Shown here in pieces: positions 18,018-25,159 of a stretch of DNA of 64,000 nucleotides (positions are counted from its first letter, which is position 1; each line of letters starts with the position of its first letter). The stretch lies in NCBI RefSeq assembly GCF_023169945.1, contig NZ_AP025591.1, forward strand, positions 248,001 to 312,000, read 5' to 3'. The notes under the pieces were generated by a model. That model was not told where the DNA came from and searched no databases. It was given only the letters and a program-made list of their open reading frames with translations. The stretch is from Anaeromyxobacter oryzae (lineage in GTDB: Bacteria; Myxococcota; Myxococcia; Myxococcales; Anaeromyxobacteraceae). The position numbers and the translations under genes are program-made.

Positions 18018-18439
18018 CCACGCGCCGGCGCGCCGGCTACATCCCCGGGGTGGGGAAGCCGTCCGCCGCACCGTCCGCCGCGACGCTCCAGGCGCTCGCG
18101 GAGGGCTGCCGACGCTTCGACGAGGCCCGGTGGTTCGAGGCGCACGAGGTCTGGGAGGACGCCTGGCGCGGCGAGGCCGGCCGGGTGCGGCTCCTGCTCC
18201 AGGGCCTCATCCAGATCGCCGCGGGGTTCCACAAGGGGCTCGTGCACGGCCGCCCGGCGGGGATGGTGAAGCTGCTCGGGGCCGGGCTCGCGAAGCTCGA
18301 GGCGGCGGGCGACCTCGGCCTCGTGGACCTCACGCGGCTGCGGCCCGCGGTGCAGGCGTGGCTGGAGGCCGCGCGGCGATGGGACGCCGGCGGCCCGCGG
18401 CCGGCGCTCCCGCCGCCTCGGCTCGGCGCCGCGACGTGA
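18014..18439 (+). CDS. DUF309 family protein
   Basis: 141 aa, GTG start whose bases overlap the TGA of the upstream gene (GTGA), indicating translational coupling. The family signature is clear: GCRRFDEARWFEAHEVWEDA, followed by LLLQGLIQIAAGFHKG. DUF309 proteins are small all-helical proteins of unknown function, found as single domains in many bacteria. Linkage to a TonB-like protein is unexplained. Confidence 0.85.
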   Translation: MTTRRRAGYIPGVGKPSAAPSAATLQALAEGCRRFDEARWFEAHEVWEDAWRGEAGRVRLLLQGLIQIAAGFHKGLVHGRPAGMVKLLGAGLAKLEAAGDLGLVDLTRLRPAVQAWLEAARRWDAGGPRPALPPPRLGAAT

Positions 18440-18578
18440 ACGGCGGCCGGCCGGCCCTGCGGGGGTCCCCCCGGTGCGCCCTTGTGCTTCCCTCCCCCGG
18501 CGGTAAGACGCTCGACCTCGACCCGGCGGTAGCGCCGTCGCGAGCGGTGCGGGCCGCCGATCCGCAGCGGAGGCCACC

Positions 18579-19778
18579 GTGAAGATCCTCGTCGCAGACG
18601 CCTTCCCGAAGGACCGGCTCTCCGACCTCGCCGCGCTCGGGCTCGAGGTGGAGCACCGCGCCGACGTCTCCGCGGGCGACCTCCCCGCCGCGGCGGCGGA
18701 CGCGTCGATCCTGGTGGTCCGCTCGAAGGAGGTCTCCGCAGACGTGTTCGACCGCGCGGCGGCGCTGTCCCTCGTCATCCGCGCCGGCGCGGGCGTGAAC
18801 ACCATCGATGTCGCCGCGGCGTCGCAGAAGGGCGTCTACGTCGCGAACTGCCCCGGCCAGAACTCGATCGCCGTCGCGGAGCTCGCCATCGGGCTCGTCA
18901 TCGCCCTCGATCGCCGGATCCCGGACAACGTGGCGGCGCTCCGCGCCGGGCGCTGGGACAAGAAGCGGTTCTCCGAGGCCGCAGGCCTGTACGGACGCAC
19001 GCTCGGCGTGGCCGGCCTCGGCGCCATCGGGCGCGAGGTCGCCACGCGGGCGCTCGCCCTCGGCATGCGGGTGCTCGCGTGGTCGCGCTCCCTCACCGCC
19101 GAGGGCGCGAAGGCGCTCGGCATCGAGCGCGCCCCCGATCTCCTCTCCGCCGCGCGGGCGAGCGACGTGCTCTCGCTGCATCTCCCGCTCTCCAGGGAGA
19201 CGCGGGGCGTCGTGTCGCGCGAGGTCCTCCTCGCGATGAAGCCGAACGCGGCGCTCGTCAACACCGCGCGCGCCGAGCTGGTCGACCAGGCGGCGCTCCT
19301 CGAGCTCGTCCGGGCCGGGCGCCTGCGGGTCGCCACCGACGTGTTCGCAGGCGAGCCGGCCAAGGGCCAGGCGGAGTTCCAGAGCGAGCTCGCGCAGCTC
19401 CCGGACGTCTACGGCACCCACCACATCGGCGCCTCCACGGCGCAGGCGCAGGACGCGATCGCGCGCGAGACGGTGCGGATCGTCGAGGCGTTCGTGCGGA
19501 GCGGCGAGGTGCCGAACTGCGTGAACGTCGCGCGGAAGACGCCCGCCCGCGCCCGCCTCGTCGTGCGCCACTTCGACCGCGTGGGAGTCCTCGCGAACGT
19601 GCTCGGAATCATCCGCGAGGCCGGCATCAACGTGGAGGAGGTCCGCAACACGATCTTCGAGCAGGCCCAGGCGGCGAGCTGCGCGATCGACGTGGGCGAG
19701 CGGCCGCCGGACGCGCTGCTCGAGCGGATCCGCTCGCGGCGCGACGAGGTGATGTTCGTCGACTGCTTCGATCTGTGA
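18579..19778 (+). CDS. serA: D-3-phosphoglycerate dehydrogenase-like 2-hydroxyacid dehydrogenase with ACT domain
   Basis: 399 aa. First step of serine biosynthesis (3-phosphoglycerate to 3-phosphohydroxypyruvate, NAD). The Rossmann motif is GVAGLGAIGREVA; catalytic positions are the Arg in LVNTARAELVDQ, the Glu in VFAGEPA and the His in THHIGAST. A C-terminal ACT domain (about 325-399, with FDRVGVLANVLGIIREAGIN) suggests allosteric control, probably by serine. GTG start with GCGGAGG upstream. Other serine genes are not in the window, so a different D-2-hydroxyacid substrate cannot be excluded. Confidence 0.88.
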   Translation: MKILVADAFPKDRLSDLAALGLEVEHRADVSAGDLPAAAADASILVVRSKEVSADVFDRAAALSLVIRAGAGVNTIDVAAASQKGVYVANCPGQNSIAVAELAIGLVIALDRRIPDNVAALRAGRWDKKRFSEAAGLYGRTLGVAGLGAIGREVATRALALGMRVLAWSRSLTAEGAKALGIERAPDLLSAARASDVLSLHLPLSRETRGVVSREVLLAMKPNAALVNTARAELVDQAALLELVRAGRLRVATDVFAGEPAKGQAEFQSELAQLPDVYGTHHIGASTAQAQDAIARETVRIVEAFVRSGEVPNCVNVARKTPARARLVVRHFDRVGVLANVLGIIREAGINVEEVRNTIFEQAQAASCAIDVGERPPDALLERIRSRRDEVMFVDCFDL

Positions 19779-20090
19779 TCGCGGCGCCGATGCCCTTCGA
19801 CTTCGCGGCTGAAGCCTGTGGCGGGCGTCTGTTTGATGGGCTGCCCCCGACGCACGACATCGACTTCTCCGGTCAACGTAGACGGTTCCGGTCGATGAAG
19901 CCGCGGAACGCTCACCTTTTCTCGACCGTGCGTTCGGGTTGCTCTTGATCGTCGTCTAGCACTAGCCCGCAACACCTCGGATTGACTTGCTAATCCAGAC
20001 AGAACGCCGCATCGCGCCAGCCTTCGCGACGGAGTATCCGAACGTATCGAAGCGGCCGTCGCCGCGACGGTCGCACCGCGGAGGTCCGTG
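19779..20090. other. Intergenic region with lower G+C, possible relic
   Basis: About 310 bases with visibly lower G+C than the surroundings. From 19791 a frame of about 50 codons (MPFDFAAEACGGRLFDGLPP onward) is open but has no start signal or convincing homology. A TTGACT at 19982-19987 could be a -35 box, but no -10 follows at the right distance. Likely decayed sequence or regulatory spacer. Confidence 0.45.
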
Positions 20091-20339
20091 ATGGCGTCCG
20101 AATTCGATGCGCTGCAGTACCCGGCCGAGACCACACTCGCGACCCCGATCCCTCGCACCTGGGTGAAGGATCTGGCGGTCGTCCTCGTCGCGACGCTGGC
20201 GGCCGCGGCGTTCGCCTTCTTCGGCGGCGCGGTGGTCCTGCTCGCGATCCTTGCCGTCACGGTCCTCTCGCCGGTCGTCGCGGCGGTCCTCGGGGTGCTC
20301 GCCGTCCGGGCGGAGCGCCGGCGCGCCGCGGTGACCTGA
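20091..20339 (+). CDS. Small membrane protein, unknown function
   Basis: 82 aa. The ATG at 20091 is preceded by GCGGAGG at a spacing of six, which favours it over the adjoining in-frame GTG at 20088. The N-terminal 30 residues are polar (SEFDALQYPAETTLATPIP); then come two hydrophobic stretches (about 29-46 and 48-66) and a short Arg-rich tail (VRAERRRA), giving a probable helical hairpin with the tail on the cytoplasmic side. No family recognised. A hairpin follows the stop. Confidence 0.65.
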   Translation: MASEFDALQYPAETTLATPIPRTWVKDLAVVLVATLAAAAFAFFGGAVVLLAILAVTVLSPVVAAVLGVLAVRAERRRAAVT

Positions 20340-20354
20340 CGGGGCCTGGCCCCG
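20340..20354 (+). terminator. Short GC hairpin after small membrane protein gene
   Basis: CGGGGCC-T-GGCCCCG, seven-base arms directly after the stop codon and before the sigma-factor promoter region. No T-run. Plausible terminator. Confidence 0.45.
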
Positions 20355-20374
20355 CGCGGGACGGCGCGCGTCCC

Positions 20375-20380
20375 TAGAAT
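20375..20380 (+). promoter_or_regulatory. -10 box (TAGAAT) six bases before the GTG of the sigma-factor gene
   Basis: TAGAAT ends at 20380 and the GTG begins at 20387, the spacing at which transcription normally starts, so the mRNA probably begins at or next to the start codon. No ribosome-binding site is present, which fits leaderless translation. Confidence 0.5.
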
Positions 20381-20386
20381 CCGCGC

Positions 20387-20959
20387 GTGACGCCCGACGA
20401 CCGCATCCATGCGCTGCTCGCGACCGGGGATCTCCGCGGCGCGGCGACGGAGGCGATCCGCGGGTACCACGGCGAGATCCTGCGGTTCCTGCGCGCGTCG
20501 CTGCGCAACGACGCGGACGCCGAGGAGGCGTTCTCGGTGTTCGCCGAGCACCTCTGGCGCTCGATCGGGACCTACCAGGGCCGCGCGTCGTTCCGGACGT
20601 GGGCGCTCCGCATCGCGGCGAACGCCGCGCTGAACGTGCGGAGCGAGGCGTGGCGGCGGCGCGGACGAGCGTTCGAGACCGGCGAGGCGTCCGCGCTCGC
20701 GGCGAGCCTCTCCACCGGCTCCGGCGTGCGCGTCGAGCAGCAGCGCAGCGCGCTCGACCGGCTCCGCGAGGCGCTCTCGCTCGAGGACCAGATCCTCCTC
20801 GTGCTCCGCGTCGACCAGGGCCTCTCGTGGGCGGACGTCGCGGAGGTGCTGTCCCTGGATCAGGGCGGACCGGTCACCGCGGCGACGCTCACGAAGCGAT
20901 TCGAGCGGCTGAAGGAGCGGCTGTCGAGGCTCGCCGGCGACGCGGGGCTGCTCTCGTAG
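20387..20959 (+). CDS. ECF-type RNA polymerase sigma factor
   Basis: 190 aa. Region 2 lies at about 25-90 (HGEILRFLRASLRNDADAEE, and YQGRASFRTWALRIAANAAL as the core-binding/-10 recognition part) and region 4 at about 125-185 (ALSLEDQILLVLRVDQGLSW, with an HTH ending TLTKRFERLKERL). No anti-sigma gene or membrane protein follows; the gene ends two bases before the convergent DUF3037 gene. The 82-aa membrane protein just upstream is a conceivable partner but shows no anti-sigma motif. Regulation of target genes cannot be read from the sequence. Confidence 0.88.
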   Translation: MTPDDRIHALLATGDLRGAATEAIRGYHGEILRFLRASLRNDADAEEAFSVFAEHLWRSIGTYQGRASFRTWALRIAANAALNVRSEAWRRRGRAFETGEASALAASLSTGSGVRVEQQRSALDRLREALSLEDQILLVLRVDQGLSWADVAEVLSLDQGGPVTAATLTKRFERLKERLSRLAGDAGLLS

Positions 20960-20961
20960 CG

Positions 20962-21360
20962 TCAGCGCTCCGCGGGGAGCCGTACCATGCGATCGACGAG
21001 GTGCTCGAGGGCGCGCTCCGGATCGTCGCAGAGGCCGGCGTGCACCGGCGACACCTGGACGATCGTGCTCCGCGGCGCGACGAGCCAGTGGAACCGCTCC
21101 CGCGCGGAGAGCCGGCCGATGGGCCCGCTCCCCTCCCCGCCGGCGCAGATCAGCGGGATCGACCGGAGGTGCTCCTCGATGGTGTCGAGGTCGGCGCCGG
21201 GGAAGATCGCGCGGACCCGCTCGCGGTCGAGCGCGATCCGGGCGCCGAGGAAGTCGCGCTCCAGGCAGAACAGGATGACGCCGGCGTTCACGAACTCCTC
21301 GCGCTCGACGCGGGGGACGACGCGCACCACCGCGTAGTCAAACGAGCTCGGCGCGGACAC
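20962..21360 (-). CDS. DUF3037 family protein, partner of HipA-like kinase
   Basis: 132 aa. The start was set at the GTG at 21360 (VSAPSSFDYAVVRVVPRV). The family pattern is clear: SFDYAVVRVVPRVEREEFVN, GVILFCLERDFLGARIALD, and near the end RSTIVQVSPVHAGLCDDPE, followed by LEHLVDRMVRLP. The function of DUF3037 is not established. It overlaps the 3' end of the HipA-like gene by 23 bases, which means tight translational coupling. DUF3037 next to HipA-like kinases is an arrangement I recall from other bacteria, suggesting a functional pair. Confidence 0.85.
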   Translation of the reverse strand: MSAPSSFDYAVVRVVPRVEREEFVNAGVILFCLERDFLGARIALDRERVRAIFPGADLDTIEEHLRSIPLICAGGEGSGPIGRLSARERFHWLVAPRSTIVQVSPVHAGLCDDPERALEHLVDRMVRLPAER

Positions 21361-22117
21361 GATCCGCCTCCTTCGCCAGGGTCCCGAGTGCCGCGAGCCT
21401 CCGCTCGAGGTGGTCGACGTAGGCGGCGCGGTGCTCCGCGAGCGTGCCGAAGCGCGGTTCGCCGCCGAGCCAGGCGTCGGGAACCTCGCCGACCGCGCGC
21501 GCGACGGCGCCACCTTCGAGACGGGTCCGCAGCCGCGCCGCAGCGGGCGCGAGCGCGGTGGCCCACGGCAGCAGGACGTGCTCCTTCACCGCCGGGAACG
21601 GCCGCTCGGCGGTGCCGTCCGCGCGCTCCCATGCGTGATGGAAGTAGAGCGCGGCGCCGTGATCGATGAGCCAGAGCCGGCGATGCCAGGTGAGGAGGTT
21701 CGAGTTGCGGACGCTCCGGTCCATGTTCGAGACGAGCACGTCGAAGAGGACGATGTCCGACGCGTCGTCCGGCTCGGGCCGCGGGCCGGCCACCGGGTCG
21801 AACGTGACGCTCCCCGGGAGGTAGTCGAGGCCGACGTTCTGGCCGACGCTCGCCCTCAGGAGCTCGCGGATCTCGCCGTCCGGCTCGTTTCGCCCGAGCG
21901 CGGCGTCCACCTCGAGCCGCACGATCTCCGGGACGAGCAAGCCGGCCGCGCGCGCGAGCTCGCCCGCGACGATCTCCGCCACGAGCGCCTTCAGGCCCTG
22001 GCCGGCGCCCCGGAACTTGACCACGTAGAGGCCCGAGTCGTCCGCCTCCACGATGGCGGGCAGCGACCCGCCCTCCCGGAGCGGGGTCACGTACCTCGTG
22101 GCGCGGACGGTCCTCAT
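21338..22117 (-). CDS. HipA-like kinase domain protein (stand-alone)
   Basis: 259 aa. It carries kinase-like signatures of the HipA superfamily: YVVKFRGAGQGLKALVAEIV (ATP/Lys region), LVSNMDRSVRNSNLL with the catalytic Asp and Asn, and LWLIDHGAALYFHH with the metal-binding Asp. Length is about 60% of E. coli HipA, and the N-terminal subdomain and HipB antitoxin gene are missing; the downstream overlapping partner is DUF3037 instead. E. coli HipA phosphorylates glutamyl-tRNA synthetase; the target here is unknown. The gene is divergent from the response-regulator gene, with a 153-bp shared upstream region. Confidence 0.85.
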   Translation of the reverse strand: MRTVRATRYVTPLREGGSLPAIVEADDSGLYVVKFRGAGQGLKALVAEIVAGELARAAGLLVPEIVRLEVDAALGRNEPDGEIRELLRASVGQNVGLDYLPGSVTFDPVAGPRPEPDDASDIVLFDVLVSNMDRSVRNSNLLTWHRRLWLIDHGAALYFHHAWERADGTAERPFPAVKEHVLLPWATALAPAAARLRTRLEGGAVARAVGEVPDAWLGGEPRFGTLAEHRAAYVDHLERRLAALGTLAKEADRVRAELV

Positions 22118-22208
22118 GGGTCCACCGTAACTCGACCCGACTCGGCAGTCACCGAGGCTTGCGTTGGGGCGCTCGCCTGGGCGAACCTCGCGCGAGGCCT
22201 CGGCTGGT

Positions 22209-22221
22209 GTAACTTGGTTAC
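22209..22221. promoter_or_regulatory. Inverted repeat GTAAC-TTG-GTTAC in divergent intergenic region
   Basis: Perfect 5-bp arms with a 3-bp centre, in an AT-richer patch between the HipA-like gene and the response-regulator gene. A candidate operator serving one or both directions; no matching regulator is identified. Confidence 0.45.
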
Positions 22222-22270
22222 GAAAGTGCTTTACCGGCGTGTCCCCGGCACGACGACCGACCGCCCGCCC

Positions 22271-22729
22271 ATGGATCCCGGCGAAGAGCTCGAGCGACGT
22301 CCGTACCCTCCACCCCGCACCGGCGGTGGCTGGCCGCGTGCGCACGCCGCCGGGCGGCGCGTGCTCGTGGTCGAGGACAACCCGGACACGGCCGAGACGC
22401 TCCGGGAGATGCTCCTCATGTGGAACTACGAGGTCGAGGTCGCCCACGACGGCCGGACGGGCCTCGAGAAGGCGCGCGCGTTCCTGCCGGACGTCGTGCT
22501 GTGCGACATCGGGTTGCCCGAGATGGACGGCTACGCGGTCGCGCGGGCGATCCGGGCGGATCCTTCCCTCTCCGGCACCTATCTCGTCGCCGTGACCGGG
22601 TATGCGCTGCCGGAGGACCGGCGGCGGGCGGCCGAGGCGGGCTTCAGCCGGCACCTCGCGAAGCCCGTGGCGGTGGACGTGATCGAGGAGGTCGTCTCGG
22701 GCGCGCCGTCCGGCCCGCAGCACTGGTAG
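22271..22729 (+). CDS. Single-domain response regulator (CheY-like)
   Basis: 152 aa. After a 28-residue Pro-rich leader comes a complete receiver domain: acidic pocket VVEDNPDTAE, phosphoacceptor Asp in VVLCDIGLPEMDG, Thr in VAVTGYA and Lys in RHLAKPV. There is no output domain. Cognate histidine kinases of such proteins are often hybrid or encoded elsewhere; none lies in this window. The ATG has no clear ribosome-binding site. Confidence 0.88.
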   Translation: MDPGEELERRPYPPPRTGGGWPRAHAAGRRVLVVEDNPDTAETLREMLLMWNYEVEVAHDGRTGLEKARAFLPDVVLCDIGLPEMDGYAVARAIRADPSLSGTYLVAVTGYALPEDRRRAAEAGFSRHLAKPVAVDVIEEVVSGAPSGPQHW

Positions 22730-22830
22730 CGCACCGCGGGCGACCCGCCAGGCGGACCTCGCAGTTCCGCATGCGGACGCAGCGTTCCTGCGCTACACGT
22801 CGGGCTCCATTTTTCGATCAGGAGTCCCGC

Positions 22831-23874
22831 ATGCCGACCGTCAAGGCGTGGGCCACGCAGTCCCCGAAGTCGCCCCTCGCGCCGTACCAGATCCCCCGCC
22901 GCGAGCCGGGCCCGAAGGACGTCGAGATCGAGATCGCGTTCTGCGGCGTGTGCCACTCCGACGTGCACCAGGCGCGCGACGAGTGGGGCGGAGCGCTCTT
23001 CCCCATGGTCCCGGGCCACGAGATCGTGGGCCGGGTGTCGCGCGTCGGCGCGGACGTGACCAGGCTCCGCGCGGGCGACGTCGCGGGCGTGGGCTGCATG
23101 GTCGACTCGTGCCGGACCTGCGACCCGTGCCGCCACGATCTCGAGCAGTTCTGCGAGAAGGGCGCCGCCTTCACCTACAACGGCACGGAGATGGACCGGA
23201 AGACGCCGACGTACGGCGGGTACTCGTCGCGCATCGTCGTGGACGAGCGGTTCACGCTCCGCATCCCGCCCGGGCTCGACCTCGCGGGCGCGGCGCCCCT
23301 CCTCTGCGCGGGCATCACCACCTACTCCCCGCTCCGGCACTGGAAGACGGAGCGCGGGGACCGCGTGGGCGTGGTGGGGCTCGGCGGCCTCGGCCACATG
23401 GCCGTGAAGCTCGCGGCGTCGATGGGCGCCGAGGTCACGATGCTCTCCACCTCGCGCAGCAAGGAGACCGACGCGCGGCGGCTCGGGGCGCACGGGTTCG
23501 CCCTCACCTCGGACCCCGCGACCTTCAAGAAGCTCGCCGGCCGGTTCGACCTGATCATCGACACCATCTCCGCGCCGCACGACTACGACGCGTACCTCGG
23601 CATGCTCCGCGTGGACGGCGCGATGGTGGTCGTCGGCGTGCCGCCGGCTCCCGTGCCGGTCCACGCGTTCTCGCTCATCAGCGGCCGAAAGACGCTCGCG
23701 GGATCGCTCATCGGCGGCATCGCCGAGACGCAGGAGATGCTGGACCACTGCGGCAAGCACGGCATCACCGCGGACGTCGAGGTGATCCCGATCCAGAAGA
23801 TCAACGAGGCGTACGACCGGATGGTGAAGGGCGACGTCCGGTACCGGTTCTCGATCGACCTGAAGTCCCTGTAG
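22831..23874 (+). CDS. Zinc-dependent alcohol dehydrogenase, cinnamyl-alcohol/YahK-like
   Basis: 347 aa medium-chain dehydrogenase/reductase. Catalytic zinc ligands are in FCGVCHSDVHQ (Cys) and VPGHEIVG (His-Glu). Structural zinc Cys residues are in CRTCDPCRHDLEQFC. The NADP-binding fold begins VGVVGLGGLGHMAVK. The CAD-type signature TYGGYSSRIVVDE and the overall pattern match broad-range NADPH aldehyde reductases (YahK/Ahr). AGGAG lies eight bases before the ATG. Transcribed alone and ended by a hairpin. Confidence 0.9.
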   Translation: MPTVKAWATQSPKSPLAPYQIPRREPGPKDVEIEIAFCGVCHSDVHQARDEWGGALFPMVPGHEIVGRVSRVGADVTRLRAGDVAGVGCMVDSCRTCDPCRHDLEQFCEKGAAFTYNGTEMDRKTPTYGGYSSRIVVDERFTLRIPPGLDLAGAAPLLCAGITTYSPLRHWKTERGDRVGVVGLGGLGHMAVKLAASMGAEVTMLSTSRSKETDARRLGAHGFALTSDPATFKKLAGRFDLIIDTISAPHDYDAYLGMLRVDGAMVVVGVPPAPVPVHAFSLISGRKTLAGSLIGGIAETQEMLDHCGKHGITADVEVIPIQKINEAYDRMVKGDVRYRFSIDLKSL

Positions 23875-23878
23875 CCCC

Positions 23879-23898
23879 CGGGCCGCCTCGGCGGCCCG
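23879..23898. terminator. Hairpin after alcohol dehydrogenase gene
   Basis: CGGGCCGC and GCGGCCCG pair around a CTCG loop, starting six bases after the stop codon and pointing towards the convergent SDR gene. Confidence 0.6.
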
Positions 23899-23989
23899 CC
23901 TGCGCCAGCTTCGCCTCGAACGCGTCGAGGTCGTCGAGGTACTGGCGCGCGAGCGCGCGCTCCCTCTTCCCGAGCCCGCGCCCCGCGCG

Positions 23990-24745
23990 CTACGGCATGA
24001 GCGTCCCGCCGCTCACCGGGACGTAGACGCCGGTGAGGAACTTCCCGGCGTCGGAGGCCACCATCAGCACGGCGCCGGCGACGTCGTCGGGCAGCCCGTT
24101 GCGGCCGAGCGGCGTCATGCGGGCCATCATCTCCTTCTGCGCCGCGGGCTGGTGCGCCGTCGCGTCCGTCTCGGTGAGACCCGGCGCGACCGCGTTCACG
24201 CGGATGCCCGAGGGCCCGAGCTCCAGCGCGAGCGCGCGGACGAGGGCATCGAGCCCCGACTTCGCGGTGCTGTGCGCGCAGAACCCGGGGCCGGGCCGGC
24301 GCGAGAGGCCGCTCGAGATGGCGACGATGCAGCCCGACCGCCGCGCGATCATCGCCGGGACGACCGCCTTGCAGCAGTGGAACGCCGCGCCGAGCTCGCC
24401 GACGAGCTTCGCCTGGAAGTCCGCCCACTCGTACTCGACGAACGGCCGGATCGGGAACCCGATGGACGCGTTCACGACGAGCGTGTCGATCGGGCCGAGC
24501 GCGGCGGTCGCCTCGGCGACCATCGCCTGCACCTGCGCCGGGTCGCGGACGTCCGCCTTGACCGCGACCGCCCGGCGGTCCTCGCGCCGGAGCTCCTCCA
24601 CCAGCGCGCGCGCCGGGGCCTCGCTCTGGAAGTAGTTCACCGCGACGGCGGCGCCGTGACGGGCGAGCAGCTTCGCGGTCGCGGCTCCGATGCCGCGGCT
24701 CGCGCCGGTCACGAGGACCACACGGTTCTTCATCATGGCGTCCAT
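23990..24745 (-). CDS. Short-chain dehydrogenase/reductase with His at the catalytic Tyr position
   Basis: 251 aa classical SDR. The cofactor motif is VTGASRGIGAAT (TGxxxGxG), with NASIGF at the NNAG position. The active-site segment reads AISSGLSRRPGPGFCAHSTAK: Ser is at the expected position, Lys is four residues after the expected Tyr, but that Tyr is His (codon cac). The C-terminus VSGGTLMP is typical of FabG-like SDRs. Loss of the Tyr usually abolishes or changes the chemistry, so it may be a non-catalytic or modified enzyme. Three Met codons (residues 1, 4 and 5) compete as starts; GGAGG is best spaced for Met4 (24736). Confidence 0.85.
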   Translation of the reverse strand: MDAMMKNRVVLVTGASRGIGAATAKLLARHGAAVAVNYFQSEAPARALVEELRREDRRAVAVKADVRDPAQVQAMVAEATAALGPIDTLVVNASIGFPIRPFVEYEWADFQAKLVGELGAAFHCCKAVVPAMIARRSGCIVAISSGLSRRPGPGFCAHSTAKSGLDALVRALALELGPSGIRVNAVAPGLTETDATAHQPAAQKEMMARMTPLGRNGLPDDVAGAVLMVASDAGKFLTGVYVPVSGGTLMP

Positions 24746-24923
24746 TCCTCCACCCTCGCGGGCCGCTCGGCTGCTTCTCGAGGCGAGGGTACCTCATCCG
24801 CGGGCGCGCGACCTGGCGCCGCGCCCGCCGAGGGTGACGGGCCTCTCCACCCGCGACGCGCCCGCCGGGCACATCCCGCCGCGCGCCTTCGGGGGATGGC
24901 CTGGATCCCGGTCAGTCGTCATG

Positions 24924-24936
24924 TCACGGACCGTGA
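24924..24936. promoter_or_regulatory. Inverted repeat TCACGG-A-CCGTGA
   Basis: Perfect 6-bp arms with a one-base centre, immediately left of the direct repeats and upstream of the OFA-type MFS gene. Candidate operator. Confidence 0.45.
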
Positions 24937-24939
24937 TGG

Positions 24940-25042
24940 ATCGCGCAAATTCCGGTCCGCATTCATTGCACATGACTCGCTGCCGCACCGCCAGCGCTGG
25001 CCATCGCGCAAATACGGTACTGCATTCATTGCGCGTGACTCG
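24940..25042 (+). repeat. Two imperfect 40-bp direct repeats, 63-bp period
   Basis: Copies at 24940-24979 and 25003-25042 match at 33 of 40 positions. Shared blocks are ATCGCGCAAAT at the left, GCATTCATTGC in the centre and TGACTCG at the right. The centre is an imperfect palindrome. The period is six helical turns, so two proteins bound here would lie on the same face. Likely tandem binding sites. Confidence 0.7.
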
Positions 25043-25159
25043 GCCGGTTTCCGGTGATTTTCTGCGTCAATCGCGGGCAATCGCTCGCAAACGTCGTGGA
25101 CGCACGACGAACGCGCCGGCGGTGGAGGCTGGCGCGAGCGGATCACGGGGGAGGACGAG

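Larger units (their letters stand above)
24746..25159. other. Regulatory-looking intergenic region with direct and inverted repeats
   Basis: 414 bases between divergent genes, with an AT-richer right half. It holds a 13-bp inverted repeat (24924-24936) and two imperfect 40-bp direct repeats (24940-24979 and 25003-25042), listed separately. GGGGGAGGACGAG just before 25160 is the ribosome-binding site of the MFS gene. Frames crossing the repeats are not gene-like. Confidence 0.6.

Noticed and set aside
19791..19948. Possible transposase fragment
   Set aside because: About 50 codons, no terminal repeats, no target duplication and no recognisable transposase motif; kept only as a low-GC region.
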